Shown: positions 25,702 to 34,489 of the stretch, one piece after another
Position numbering within the stretch: position 1 is the first letter of the stretch
Layout: every line of letters begins with the position of its first letter
Assembly (NCBI GenBank): GCA_963761775.1
Contig: CAVXIF010000002.1
Span: forward strand, 62,001 to 126,000
DNA: 64,000 bases
Reading direction: 5' to 3'
Source: Parerythrobacter_A sp963761775
GTDB taxonomy: Bacteria > Pseudomonadota > Alphaproteobacteria > Sphingomonadales > Sphingomonadaceae
Notes under the pieces: generated by a model
Databases searched by the model: none
The model's input: only the letters and a program-made list of their open reading frames with translations
What the model was told of the DNA's origin: nothing
Made by a program: the position numbers and the translations under genes

Positions 25702-26160
25702 ATGCCAAGCACCCCGTCCGACCCCGGCAAAAGCCTCGATGCCATCACCCGCACGATGGCTGCCGACTACACACCGGACGAAAGCGAACCCTATATGGGC
25801 GCGCGCCAGCTGGCATATTTCCGCGATCTGCTGCTGGCGTGGAAGTCATCCATCGCCAGCGCATCGTCGGCCACGCTGCAATCGCTGAAGGATGTCTCGC
25901 TGGGCGAAGCGGACCAGAGCGACCGCGCCAGCAACGAAACGAACCGCAATATCGAACTGCGCACCCGCGACCGGCAGCGCAAGCTGACCGCGAAAATCGA
26001 CGCTGCGCTGCGGCGCATCGATGCAGGCGAATACGGCTATTGCGATGTTACCGGCGACCCCATCGGCATCGGCCGCCTGATGGCGCGTCCTGTCGCCACG
26101 ATGACGGTGGAAGCGCAGGAAGCGCACGAGCGCCGCGAAAAGGTCAGCCGCGACGACTGA
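25702..26160 (+). CDS. dksA: DksA/TraR-family RNA polymerase-binding protein
   Basis: 152 residues from ATG 25702. The coiled-coil domain spans about 30-105 (PYMGARQLAYFRDLLLAWKSSI ... RDRQRKLTAKIDAALRRID), followed by the degenerate zinc finger YGYCDVTGDPIGIGRLMARPVATMTVEAQEAHER. Only one cysteine is kept, as is usual for alphaproteobacterial DksA. It modulates transcription initiation with ppGpp through the polymerase secondary channel. Confidence 0.9.
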   Translation: MPSTPSDPGKSLDAITRTMAADYTPDESEPYMGARQLAYFRDLLLAWKSSIASASSATLQSLKDVSLGEADQSDRASNETNRNIELRTRDRQRKLTAKIDAALRRIDAGEYGYCDVTGDPIGIGRLMARPVATMTVEAQEAHERREKVSRDD

Positions 26161-26166
26161 CGAAAA

Positions 26167-26189
26167 AACTGTCCCGTTTCTGGACAGTT
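26167..26189. other. Perfect inverted repeat after dksA
   Basis: AACTGTCC and GGACAGTT separated by seven bases, starting 7 bases after the dksA stop. On the minus strand it is followed by a T-run like a terminator, but no minus-strand gene ends here; it could be the dksA terminator stem or an operator for pilZ. Confidence 0.5.
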
Positions 26190-26209
26190 GGCATCGAAAG
26201 CACGGGTTT

Positions 26210-26224
26210 TTAACAGGTCGTTAG
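26210..26224. promoter_or_regulatory. Candidate CtrA site upstream of the PilZ gene
   Basis: TTAA, seven bases, TTAG: one mismatch from TTAA-N7-TTAA, about 65 bases before the PilZ-protein start. Confidence 0.35.
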
Positions 26225-26287
26225 GCACCTTCGGCTTAACTGGGCGCACCACGCACAGACCACCAGCTTAAAGGCAGAACCCCAGCC

Positions 26288-26674
26288 ATGTCCGCCATCG
26301 ACACCCGAAATATAGCGCGCGACAGCCTGTTCCAGATGGCCGAGGTCCGTTGCGGCGGATCGGCGCAAGGCCACCGCGTAAAGGTGCGCAACCTGTCGTC
26401 CGGCGGCATGATGGCCGAGGGCGAGTTGCCGGTCGAACGCGGCGCGAGCGTTGCCGTGCAGTTGCGCAATATCGGCTGGGTCGAAGGATCGGTTGCCTGG
26501 TTGCAGGGCGCACGCTGCGGCATCGCCTTCGCACACGAAGTGGACGCCAGGCTGGTCCGCGCGCCCGATCAGAAAAGCGAGGCGGCAGAGTTCACCACGC
26601 CGCGCTTCACGCGCCCGTCCTCGATCCTGCCGCCTGACCAGCAGGTCGACCAGCGCCGCCTGCGCAAGGTCTGA
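26288..26674 (+). CDS. PilZ-domain protein
   Basis: 128 residues. The PilZ motif pair is present in a relaxed form: RVKVRNLSSGGMMAEGELPVERGASVAV (equivalent of D/NxSxxG) with the upstream Arg-rich segment replaced by QMAEVRCGGSAQGHRVKV, then GSVAWLQGARCGIAF. The lost RxxxR makes c-di-GMP binding uncertain. A candidate CtrA site lies upstream, and motility/surface genes are common CtrA targets in this order. Confidence 0.78.
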   Translation: MSAIDTRNIARDSLFQMAEVRCGGSAQGHRVKVRNLSSGGMMAEGELPVERGASVAVQLRNIGWVEGSVAWLQGARCGIAFAHEVDARLVRAPDQKSEAAEFTTPRFTRPSSILPPDQQVDQRRLRKV

Positions 26675-26735
26675 GACCACCGCTTCGAACACACCGATTG
26701 GTGGCTCCCGCTGATGCGCATGACCTGCTAGGGCC

Positions 26736-28292
26736 ATGCGCGAGATGAAACACGCGCGCGCTTTCCCGATGTTCTGCCTCCCGGCGCTTCTGCTGGCGGG
26801 GTGCATTGCGGGCGAGGGCGAGGCGGAAGTCGATATAGCCATCATCGGCGATCCGGCCGATTTCGCACTTGCGGGCCTGCGGCTGACGCCTGCCGCGCAA
26901 CACTTGCGCGCCGCCACGGCGGAAGGGTTGGTCGCGTTCGATTTGCAGGGCGATGTCGTGCCCGCCGCCGCCGAACGCTGGATCGTGACCGATGATGGCT
27001 TGAGCTACATCTTCCGCCTGCGCGACCGCGACTGGCCCGATGGTCGCCCGATGACCGCACGCAGCGTCAAGGCTGCGCTGGACCGGGCGCGCGCGCAACT
27101 CGACGGTACGTCCCTGGGCCTCGATCTCGCCGTCATCGAAGATGTGCGCGCCATGGCGGGGCGGGTCGTGGAGATACGCTTGCGCCAGCCGATGGGGCAA
27201 TTCCTGCCGCTATTGGCGCAACCGGAGCTGGGGTTGCGGCAAGGGCGAGCCGGGATCGGTCCGATGGTGCTGGCTGGCGGTCGCGCAACCGGCGACGCGC
27301 AAGCCCCGCCGCCGGAAGACGATGCGGCCATCGTCCTGACCGCCATGCCCCCGGAACAGCGCGGGCTGCCCGAACGCGAGGACTGGGACAGCATCGTACG
27401 CCCAGTGAATATCCTGGCGATGGATGCCGCCGCCGCGGTCGCCCGGTTCGAGGACGGCAGCGTCGATGCGGTGCTCAACGGGCATATCGCCAATCTCTCG
27501 CTGGCCGATACCGGCCCGCTGGCGCGCGGCACGATCCGCATCGATCCGGTCAACGGCCTGCTCGGCCTGCGAGTGGCGAGGCCGCGTGGCGTGCTGGCCG
27601 AGGCGGATTTGCGCGAAGCCCTTGCAATGGCGCTGGACCGCGAAAACCTGTTGCAGGCGTTTAACGTCGGCGGCTGGCAGGCGTCCACGCGGATCGTGCC
27701 GGTCGCGATGTGGCCAGCGACGGGAGCAAGCGCCGATGCCGATACCAATGGCAATTCCGGCGCACCGGCGGAGCGCTGGGGTGCGATGACGCTGGAAGAG
27801 CGCCGCACACAGGCCGCTCGACGGATTGCCCGCTGGCAGCAGCAAAGCGGTGTGCGCGCCATCGTGTCCATCGCGCTCGATAGCGGACCCGGCTCGGCGC
27901 GGGTGTTCGAGGTTTTGCAGGCGGATCTTGCGACAATCGGTGTGGCGCTTACGCGGGCGGAGGGGCCGCGCGATGCGGACCTGCTGCTGGTCGACCGTGC
28001 GGCGCGTTACGACGACCCGCTGTGGTTCCTCAACCAGTTCAATTGCGCCGTGCGCCGCAATGTCTGTTCGGCCGAGGCGGACAGCGCAGTCGCCACCAGC
28101 CTGACCGAAACCGACCCGTCCGAACAGGTCCGGCTGAGGCGCGACGCGGAAGACGCGCTGCTGGCGCTGAACAAGTATATTCCGCTGGGCGCACCGGTGC
28201 GCTGGTCGCTGGTGCGGGGCGGGGTGGATGGCTTCGCCGCCAGTCCGACCGGCCTGCATCCCTTGTTCCCGCTAGCGCGCCGGCCCATCTAG
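26736..28292 (+). CDS. Solute-binding lipoprotein, ABC family 5 (peptide/opine type)
   Basis: 518 residues. A lipoprotein signal MREMKHARAFPMFCLPALLLAGC ends in the lipobox LAGC. The body has family 5 features: ATAEGLVAFDLQGDVVPAAAERWIVTDDGLSYIFRLRD and PMTARSVKAALDRA near the N-terminus, ALAMALDRENLLQAF in the hinge domain, and a C-terminal WFLNQFNCAVRRNVCSAEAD. No permease or ATPase genes are adjacent, so it is an orphan binding protein; the ligand is unknown. Confidence 0.82.
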   Translation: MREMKHARAFPMFCLPALLLAGCIAGEGEAEVDIAIIGDPADFALAGLRLTPAAQHLRAATAEGLVAFDLQGDVVPAAAERWIVTDDGLSYIFRLRDRDWPDGRPMTARSVKAALDRARAQLDGTSLGLDLAVIEDVRAMAGRVVEIRLRQPMGQFLPLLAQPELGLRQGRAGIGPMVLAGGRATGDAQAPPPEDDAAIVLTAMPPEQRGLPEREDWDSIVRPVNILAMDAAAAVARFEDGSVDAVLNGHIANLSLADTGPLARGTIRIDPVNGLLGLRVARPRGVLAEADLREALAMALDRENLLQAFNVGGWQASTRIVPVAMWPATGASADADTNGNSGAPAERWGAMTLEERRTQAARRIARWQQQSGVRAIVSIALDSGPGSARVFEVLQADLATIGVALTRAEGPRDADLLLVDRAARYDDPLWFLNQFNCAVRRNVCSAEADSAVATSLTETDPSEQVRLRRDAEDALLALNKYIPLGAPVRWSLVRGGVDGFAASPTGLHPLFPLARRPI

Positions 28293-28317
28293 CAGCGGCG
28301 AGGAGCTACCCAGAACC

Positions 28318-28794
28318 ATGTCCGATCCAGTCAGGCCACAACCTGTAAAACCACGACCCGTTGACCGCCAACCCCTAGACCAAAAGCCAATCAAGCCGGA
28401 TCGCATGCGCGCCGAATTACCGACCGGTAGCGACCCGCAATCGGTGCGCAAGCGGATCGAAACGATGGAGGCGTTGCTCGAACGCAGTTTCCATTTCCCC
28501 GGCACCAAATACCCCATCGGCCTCGATTCGATCATTGGCCTGGTGCCGGTCATCGGCGATATCGTGACCACCGCGATGGGCGCATATCTCGTCTGGGAAG
28601 CGCGCAATCTGGGCATGCCGAAATGGAAACTGGCGCGCATGGCGGGCAATGTCGGGTTCGACACGGTGTTGGGCGCGGTACCGCTGGTGGGCGACGCGGC
28701 CGATTTCTTCTTCCGCTCAAATACCCGCAACCTGAAGATCGTGCGCAAGCATCTGGACAAGCACCACCCCGAAACGCGCGTGGTGGAGGGGTGA
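28318..28794 (+). CDS. DUF4112 membrane protein
   Basis: 158 residues. The N-terminal 45 residues are Pro/Gln/Lys-rich and probably disordered. The DUF4112 core follows: IGLDSIIGLVPVIGDIVTTAMGAYLVWEARNLGMPKWKLARM and GFDTVLGAVPLVGDAADFFFRSN, forming two hydrophobic hairpins. The stop overlaps the GTG of kynA, so it may be co-transcribed with the kynurenine genes, although a functional link is not evident. Confidence 0.85.
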   Translation: MSDPVRPQPVKPRPVDRQPLDQKPIKPDRMRAELPTGSDPQSVRKRIETMEALLERSFHFPGTKYPIGLDSIIGLVPVIGDIVTTAMGAYLVWEARNLGMPKWKLARMAGNVGFDTVLGAVPLVGDAADFFFRSNTRNLKIVRKHLDKHHPETRVVEG

Positions 28795-29582
28795 CACAGG
28801 ATACCACCTATTCCGGCTATCTCGACCTCGACCGGTTGTTGTCCGCACAACATCCCGCATCCGACGCGCATGACGAGATGCTGTTCATCATCGTCCATCA
28901 GGCCAGCGAGCTGTGGCTGAAACTGTGCCTGCACGAACTCAAGCTGGCGCGCAGCCATATCGCGGCGGACGATTTGCGCCCCGCTTTCAAGATGCTGTCG
29001 CGCGTGGCGCGGGCACAGGGGCAGTTGATCCAGAGCTGGGACGTGCTGAGCACCATGACCCCGCACGATTATTCCACCATCCGCCCGCATCTGGGCGGGT
29101 CGAGCGGATTCCAGTCGGCGCAATACCGCCTGTTCGAATTCCTGCTGGGCGGGCGCAACCCCGACCATGTGACGCGCCACGAGGCAGTGCCCGACGTGGC
29201 CGAAATGCTGCGCGAGGAACTGGCGCGGCCCAGCATTTACGACCAGACCATGCGTCTGCTCGACCAGCGCGGTTTCACCATCCCCGACACGGTGCTGGCA
29301 CGCGATGTCGCCGCGCCGTGGACGCAGAGCGATGCGGTGCAGGACGCCTGGGCTGCGATTTACCGCGCGCCGGACAGGCACTGGGATCTGTACGAACTGG
29401 CGGAGAAACTGGTCGATCTGGAATACCATTTCCAACGCTGGCGGTTCGGGCACCTCAAGACGGTGGAGCGCATTATCGGCTTCAAACGCGGCACCGGCGG
29501 GACGCCGGGCGTACCCTATCTGGGCAAGGTGCTGGAACAGGCGTTTTTCCCCGAACTGCTCAGCGTCCGGACCGCGCTGTGA
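28791..29582 (+). CDS. kynA: Tryptophan 2,3-dioxygenase
   Basis: 263 residues from GTG 28791 (overlap GTGA with DUF4112). Oxidatively opens L-tryptophan to N-formylkynurenine. TDO motifs: TYSGYLDLDRLLSAQHPASDAHDEMLFIIVHQASELWLKL (heme-pocket His in DEMLFIIVHQ), PHDYSTIRPHLGGSSGFQSAQYR, and the proximal heme region WRFGHLKTVERIIGFKRGTGGTPGVPYL. Intact, first of a kynA-kynB-kynU run coupled by four-base overlaps. Confidence 0.93.
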   Translation: MTQDTTYSGYLDLDRLLSAQHPASDAHDEMLFIIVHQASELWLKLCLHELKLARSHIAADDLRPAFKMLSRVARAQGQLIQSWDVLSTMTPHDYSTIRPHLGGSSGFQSAQYRLFEFLLGGRNPDHVTRHEAVPDVAEMLREELARPSIYDQTMRLLDQRGFTIPDTVLARDVAAPWTQSDAVQDAWAAIYRAPDRHWDLYELAEKLVDLEYHFQRWRFGHLKTVERIIGFKRGTGGTPGVPYLGKVLEQAFFPELLSVRTAL

Positions 29583-30206
29583 GTCGCAAGGTCCGGGACA
29601 TATCGCAGACTTCTGCGTCCCGGTCTGCCCGTCTGGCCGGGCGATACCGACTTCGCGTTCGAGCGGACCTGGCGAATGGACGAGGGATCGCCGGTCAATG
29701 TCGGTCGCATGACGATGAGCACGCATTCGGGCACCCATGCCGACGCGCCGCTGCATTATGACGCGGACGGGCTGGATGCGGCGGGCATGGCGCTGGACCC
29801 CTTCATCGGCGAATGCATCGTTGTCGATGCGCGCGGCGTGTCGGGCGAGATCGACGTGGCGGACCTGCCGCATATCGAAAGTGCAGACCGTGTTCTGTTC
29901 CGCCAGTGGGATGCCTTTCCCCATGATAGCTGGCGCAGCGACTGGCTGCCCATAGCGTCCGAAACGGTAGATTGGCTGGCGGTGCAGGGCGTGATGCTGG
30001 TCGGCACCGATGCGCCCAGCGTCGATCCGCAGGACAGCAAGACGATGGCCGCGCACCGTGCCGTAGCGCGTCACGACATGCGCATTCTGGAAGGGTTGGT
30101 GCTGGATGACGTTCCGGCAGGACGGTACGAACTGATCGCGCTGCCGATAAAGGTGGGCGGCGGCGATGCGGGGCTGTGCCGCGCGGTGTTGCGGGAGCTA
30201 ACATGA
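29579..30206 (+). pseudogene. kynB: Kynurenine formamidase, +1 frame shift near 29616
   Basis: Starts GTG 29579 overlapping the kynA stop: VSRKVRDISQT. The family-conserved continuation LRPGLPVWPGDTDFAFERTW is in the next frame; dropping one T (cagacttctg to cagactctg) joins them exactly. Beyond this the protein is normal: GRMTMSTHSGTHADAPLHYD carries the metal-binding HxGTHxD motif, then DWLAVQGVMLVGTDAPSVDPQDSK and the C-terminal GRYELIALPIKVGGGDAGLCRAVL. The restored length is 208 residues. It hydrolyses N-formylkynurenine to kynurenine. Confidence 0.9.
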
Positions 30207-31431
30207 GTTTGTTCGAACAGGCCCGCGCGCTGGATGCCGCCGACTCCCTGCGCAGTTTTCGTGACCGGTTCGATCTGCCCGAAGGCGTTGTCTATCTCGA
30301 CGGCAATTCGCTGGGCGCATTGCCCAAGGCCACGAAGGCGCGGCTTGCCGATGTCGTGCAGAGCGAGTGGGGCGAAGACCTGATCCGCAGTTGGAACAGG
30401 ACCGAAAGAGGTGGGGACTGGATCGGCATGCCGCAACGCATCGGTGCCAAGATCGCGCCGCTTATAGGGGCCGCGCCGCACGAGGTCATCGCCTGCGACA
30501 GCGTCTCGGTAAACCTCGCCAAGCTGATCGGCGGTGCGCTTGCAGATGCGCCCTGACCGCAATGTCGTATTGTCCGAGCCGGGCAATTTCCCGACCGACC
30601 TTTATATGGTGCAGGGCGATGCGCGGGCGGAACAGCGACTGGCCGAGCGCGACGCGATAATGGGCGCGCTCGATGGGTCGGTCGCGCTGCTGATGCTGAC
30701 GCATGTGCATTACAAGACCGGCGCGATGTTCGATATGGCCGCGCTGACTGCCGCCGCGCACGAGGCGGGTGCGTTGGTGCTGTGGGACCTGTCGCATAGC
30801 GGCGGCGCGGTGCCGGTGGACCTGACGGCGGCGGGTGCGGATTTCGCGGTCGGCTGCGGCTACAAATACCTCAATGGCGGACCCGGCGCGCCTGCCTATG
30901 CCTATATGGCGGAGCGGCACCACGAGGGGTTCCGCAACCCGCTGCCCGGATGGATGGGCCACGCTGCGCCGTTCGCTTTCGAGGACGAGTACGAACCTGC
31001 GCCCGGCGTCACGCGGCTGCTCGCCGGAACGCCGCCGGTGCTGGCGATGGCGGCGCTGGAATGCGGCGTGGAGCTGGTGGCGGAGATCGGGATGGCAGCC
31101 GCTGGTCGAGAAATCGCGCGCGCTGTCCGAATTCACGCGCGCCGCGATGGCGGAACATTGCCCGTCGCTACCCTGCGTCAGCCCGGCGGACCCCACGCAA
31201 CGCGGCAGCCAGCTCAGCTTCCGGCATCCCGACGCCTACGCATTGTGCCAGGCGCTGATCGCCCGCGGCATAATCGGCGATTTCCGCGCACCCAACCTCC
31301 TGCGCATGGGTTTCGCCCCAGCATATGTTTCGTTCGAGGATTGCGCTCAGGCAGTGCAGGCGCTGGCCGAAGTGCTGGATAGCGGCGAATGGCAACGCGC
31401 GGAGTTTCAGGAACGGGCGGCGGTGACGTGA
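30203..31431 (+). pseudogene. kynU: Kynureninase, two +1 frame shifts (near 30540 and 31095)
   Basis: Reading starts ATG 30203 (overlap with kynB) and covers VVYLDGNSLGALPKATKARL and GDWIGMPQRIGAKIAPLIGA. It then shifts to RPDRNVVLSEPGNFPTDLYM, VLWDLSHSGGAVPVDL and the PLP-lysine motif FAVGCGYKYLNGGPGAPAY, and finally to PLVEKSRALSEFT and GDFRAPNLLRMGFAPAYVSFED. Each break is undone by removing one base (second: atggcagccg to atggcgccg). All catalytic segments exist across the three frames, about 408 residues in total. Splits kynurenine to anthranilate plus alanine. Confidence 0.9.
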
Positions 31432-31498
31432 AGGCTGGCGTTTAACTTGCGATAAGTTATCTTTTGTGCGACTCACGTTTGAACATGGAGAGAGACTT

Positions 31499-31915
31499 AT
31501 GACGAACCGCAATTTCTGGAAACATGCAGCAGTCACGACAGCCACCATGATCGGGATGGGCCTGCCAACAGCGGCGGCGGCTTATGAAACGCACGGGTTC
31601 TGTGAATTCGGCAGTTATGTCTTTCATCCGCAATACCAGAGCGCCGTATTTGCATGGGAAGGGCCATTGAAAGAATGGAGCCAATCTCGAGACAAGATCA
31701 TGGCCGATTTCGAAACGGCGTTGCGCAATAACTTCAATATCGATGCGAGCTATGATGGCGTAAGGGTAATGTGCCACTGGTATCCGATAGATCGCGAAAC
31801 GACCGAAGAAATCGAGGTAATGAGGGGCGGCTCGCACAAAAACGGAAATTACGTCGATACCGATTGGGTGCCTGGAAACACCAAAGTAATCGGTCGCAAA
31901 ATTCCAAAACGCTGA
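31499..31915 (+). CDS. Unrecognised exported protein
   Basis: 138 residues from ATG 31499 with GGAGAGAG upstream. Residues 1-27 form a signal peptide ending AAAA. The mature part is about 110 residues (YETHGFCEFGSYVFHPQYQSAVFAWEGPLKEW, VRVMCHWYPIDRETTEEIEVM), with two cysteines that could form a disulphide. Codon use is less GC-biased than in neighbouring genes. I do not recognise the family. Confidence 0.65.
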   Translation: MTNRNFWKHAAVTTATMIGMGLPTAAAAYETHGFCEFGSYVFHPQYQSAVFAWEGPLKEWSQSRDKIMADFETALRNNFNIDASYDGVRVMCHWYPIDRETTEEIEVMRGGSHKNGNYVDTDWVPGNTKVIGRKIPKR

Positions 31916-31952
31916 ACCGCTGGTAAGAGCGGTTCCTCGGGCAGCATCGCCG

Positions 31953-32561
31953 CTACCCCTCCAGCTCCACATCCCAATACAGCCAGTCGCGCCAGGTTTC
32001 GTGCAGGAAATTGGGCGGATAGCTTTTGCCCTTTTGCTGCAATTGCCAGCTGGTCGGGCGGATGGGGGTGCGGTGCAGGGTCATGTGGGCCTGCTTCGGT
32101 GTGCGGCCCCCCTTCTTCATATTGCACGGGCCGCAGGCGGTGGCGATGTTTTCCCACGTCGTCTTGCCGCCAAGACGGCGCGGCACGACGTGGTCGAACG
32201 TCAGGCTGCCGGTCGCGCCGCAATACTGGCAGGTAAAGCGGTCGCGCAGGAACAGGTTGAAGCGGGTGAAGGCGGGCCATTCGCTCTGGCGCACATAGTC
32301 TTTCAGCGCGATGACGCTGGGCACGGCCATATCGAGCGAGGGCGAGTGCACTTCCCGGTCGTAGGCCTCGACGATGGTCACGCGATCGAGAAACACGGCC
32401 TTCACTGCCGTCTGCCATGGCCACAGGCTTAACGGATAATAGCTCAGCGGCGTATAATCGGCGTTGAGCACCAGCGCAGGGCAGGACGCGAGACTGCGCG
32501 TAGGGTCGCCGTCCGCGCCACGAAATTGCGCCGCCTGTTCCAGCAATTCGGTCCTGAACAC
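31953..32561 (-). CDS. HNH endonuclease
   Basis: 202 residues from GTG 32561, chosen over an upstream ATG because GGAAAGGAAC lies just ahead and family members begin at this RTELLEQAAQ. The HNH/treble-clef motif is complete: CQYCG, LTFDHVVPRRLGGKTTWENIATACGPCNMKKGG. The N-terminal half (LVLNADYTPLSYYPLSLWPWQTAVKAVFLDRV) is typical of the widespread small HNH proteins of alphaproteobacteria. Biological role unknown. Confidence 0.88.
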   Translation of the reverse strand: MFRTELLEQAAQFRGADGDPTRSLASCPALVLNADYTPLSYYPLSLWPWQTAVKAVFLDRVTIVEAYDREVHSPSLDMAVPSVIALKDYVRQSEWPAFTRFNLFLRDRFTCQYCGATGSLTFDHVVPRRLGGKTTWENIATACGPCNMKKGGRTPKQAHMTLHRTPIRPTSWQLQQKGKSYPPNFLHETWRDWLYWDVELEG

Positions 32562-32674
32562 GTCGCTTGTTCCTTTCCGATCAGGTTCACACCAATGCAT
32601 TCGCGCCACAAAGCGTCAAGTCCGTTACAGGTGCGCTATCCACAATCGGCGCGCGGCGGAGTAGGGCGGACAAC

Positions 32675-33535
32675 GTGACCGTAACCCGCTTCGCCCCCAG
32701 CCCGAATGGCCTGCTTCATGCAGGGCACGCATTTGCCGCCATCGTCGCGCACGATCTGGCGCGCACAGAGGCAGGCGGGCGGTTCCTGCTGCGGATCGAG
32801 GACATCGACGGGGCGCGCAGCAAGCCGGAACTGGCGCAGGCGGCGCGCGACGATCTGGCGTGGCTGGGGCTGGATTGGGAGGAGGTCGCGCCGCAATCGA
32901 CCCGGCTGGCGCGCTATGCCGAGGCGGTGGCGCGGCTGGAGGCGGAGGGGCTGCTCTATCGCTGCACCTGCACCCGGCGCGAAATTGCAGCGGCGGCGAC
33001 CCGACAGGGGCCGGACGGGCCGCTCTATCCGGGTACGTGCCGGGAGCGCACCATCGCGGTGCAGACGTCACACGTGCTGCGGCTCGACGTGGCGAAGGCT
33101 GTTGCGCGAACGGGGGCGTTAAGCTGGCACGACGATCTGGCCGGTCCGCAACCCACAAACCCGGCGCTGCTTGGCGATGTCGTGCTGGTGCGGCGCAGCG
33201 AACCCGCCAGCTATCACCTGGCGGTCACGCTGGACGATGCTGCGGATGGCGTCACGCATGTGGTGCGCGGGCGTGACCTGTTTGCGGCAACGCATATCCA
33301 CCGCACCTTGCAGGCGCTGCTCGATCTGCCGGTGCCGCGCTGGCATCACCATCCGCTGCTGCTCGATGCGGACGGGCGCAAGCTGGCGAAACGCGACGGC
33401 TCGCCTCCGCTGGCGGATTTGCGCGAAAGCGGTGTCGATGGCGCACAGTTCGCAGCCGATTTGCGGGCCGGGCGTTGGCCGCAAGACATATCGCTTGAAA
33501 GTCACTCGATAAGTTCGCGACAAGCGACTAGGTAA
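32675..33535 (+). CDS. gluQ: Glutamyl-Q tRNA(Asp) synthetase
   Basis: 286 residues from GTG 32675 (VTVTRFAPSPNGLLHAGHAF). It is a truncated glutamyl-tRNA synthetase paralogue that glutamylates queuosine in tRNA(Asp). HIGH-like motif HAGHA, zinc-site cysteines in YRCTCTRREI and YPGTCRE, GDVVLVRRSEPASYHLAVTLDDAADGVTHVVRGRDLF, and KMSKS-like KLAKRDG are all present. There is no anticodon-binding domain, as expected for the family. The last 20 residues are unconserved. Confidence 0.9.
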   Translation: MTVTRFAPSPNGLLHAGHAFAAIVAHDLARTEAGGRFLLRIEDIDGARSKPELAQAARDDLAWLGLDWEEVAPQSTRLARYAEAVARLEAEGLLYRCTCTRREIAAAATRQGPDGPLYPGTCRERTIAVQTSHVLRLDVAKAVARTGALSWHDDLAGPQPTNPALLGDVVLVRRSEPASYHLAVTLDDAADGVTHVVRGRDLFAATHIHRTLQALLDLPVPRWHHHPLLLDADGRKLAKRDGSPPLADLRESGVDGAQFAADLRAGRWPQDISLESHSISSRQATR

Positions 33536-33541
33536 CCTGTC

Positions 33542-33772
33542 ATGCAAACTTTTCTCGTAATCGTCCTGCTGATCCTGATGGCACTGGTCGTCGTCAGTCT
33601 GGTGAAGGGCATCATCGCGTTCCTGAAAACCACCAAGGTCGATCTGGAGAACCAGACCGGCGAAACCATGACCGAAATGCAAACCTTGCAGAACAAGGCT
33701 ATGTTCAACCGCATCAAGTACCAGGCACTGGCCATCGTCGTGGTCGCGGTCATCATGATGATTGCCCAATAG
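33542..33772 (+). CDS. HIG1-domain membrane protein
   Basis: 76 residues with two transmembrane helices (2-28 and 55-75) joined by a polar loop containing KTTKVDLENQTGETMTEMQ, then the NKAMFNRIKYQALAIVVV HIG1 motif. Relatives in alphaproteobacteria and mitochondria associate with respiratory supercomplexes. It runs directly into the adenosyltransferase gene (10-base gap). Confidence 0.82.
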   Translation: MQTFLVIVLLILMALVVVSLVKGIIAFLKTTKVDLENQTGETMTEMQTLQNKAMFNRIKYQALAIVVVAVIMMIAQ

Positions 33773-33782
33773 GCAGGCCGCG

Positions 33783-34358
33783 ATGGTCAAGCTTAACAGG
33801 ATTTACACCCGCACCGGGGATGACGGCACCACCGGCCTGGTCGATGGCAGCCGCACGCCCAAGGACGGCGCGCGGATTGACGCGATCGGGGTAGTGGACG
33901 AAGCAAACAGCGCCCTTGGCCACGCTGCCGTTGCACTGGCGGATAGCGACCATGCCGCCGATCTGTTCCGTATCCAGAACGATATGTTCGATTTGGGCGC
34001 CGACCTGGCCACGCCTGCCGGGGACGGCGATTTCGCGCCTTCGGAAATGGTGTTGCGCATGGTGCCGTCGCAGACCGACTGGCTGGAGCGGCGTATCGAC
34101 GCGGCGAACGAACGGCTGGCACCCCTGACCAGCTTCGTGCTGCCCGGTGGAACCGAGGCTGCGGCACGGCTGCATGTCGCGCGCGCGGCGGTGCGGCGCG
34201 CGGAGCGGGCGATGGTGGCATTTGCCGCGCAGGATGCCGCCAACCCGGCGGCGCTTGCCTACATCAATCGCCTGTCCGATTACCTGTTCGTGCTGGCGCG
34301 GGTGGCGAATGACGATGGCGCGGGCGATGTGAACTGGCAGCCAGGCGCCAACCGTTAG
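33783..34358 (+). CDS. Cob(I)alamin adenosyltransferase, PduO type
   Basis: 191 residues. ATP-binding N-terminal motif RIYTRTGDDGTTGLVDGSR (about 6-24), then DEANSALGHAAVAL, and the C-terminal helices VLPGGTEAAARLHVARAAVRRAERAMV and YINRLSDYLFVLARVAN with the conserved Arg pairs. It transfers the adenosyl group to cob(I)alamin to make coenzyme B12. Confidence 0.92.
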   Translation: MVKLNRIYTRTGDDGTTGLVDGSRTPKDGARIDAIGVVDEANSALGHAAVALADSDHAADLFRIQNDMFDLGADLATPAGDGDFAPSEMVLRMVPSQTDWLERRIDAANERLAPLTSFVLPGGTEAAARLHVARAAVRRAERAMVAFAAQDAANPAALAYINRLSDYLFVLARVANDDGAGDVNWQPGANR

Positions 34359-34372
34359 TCCAAAGCGGCGCT

Positions 34373-34414
34373 GGCCCAACACCACCGGCCCAACACCACC
34401 GGCCCAACACCACC
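34373..34414. repeat. Three tandem 14-base repeats
   Basis: GGCCCAACACCACC three times without mismatch, followed by a decayed fourth (GACGCAACA). It lies between the adenosyltransferase stop and the next start; non-coding. Confidence 0.85.
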
Positions 34415-34489
34415 GACGCAACATAACTGGCCAAACCCGCACACCCCCGCTACGCGCTCGCTTTTGCTGCAAGTGCGAAGGATAGTGTT

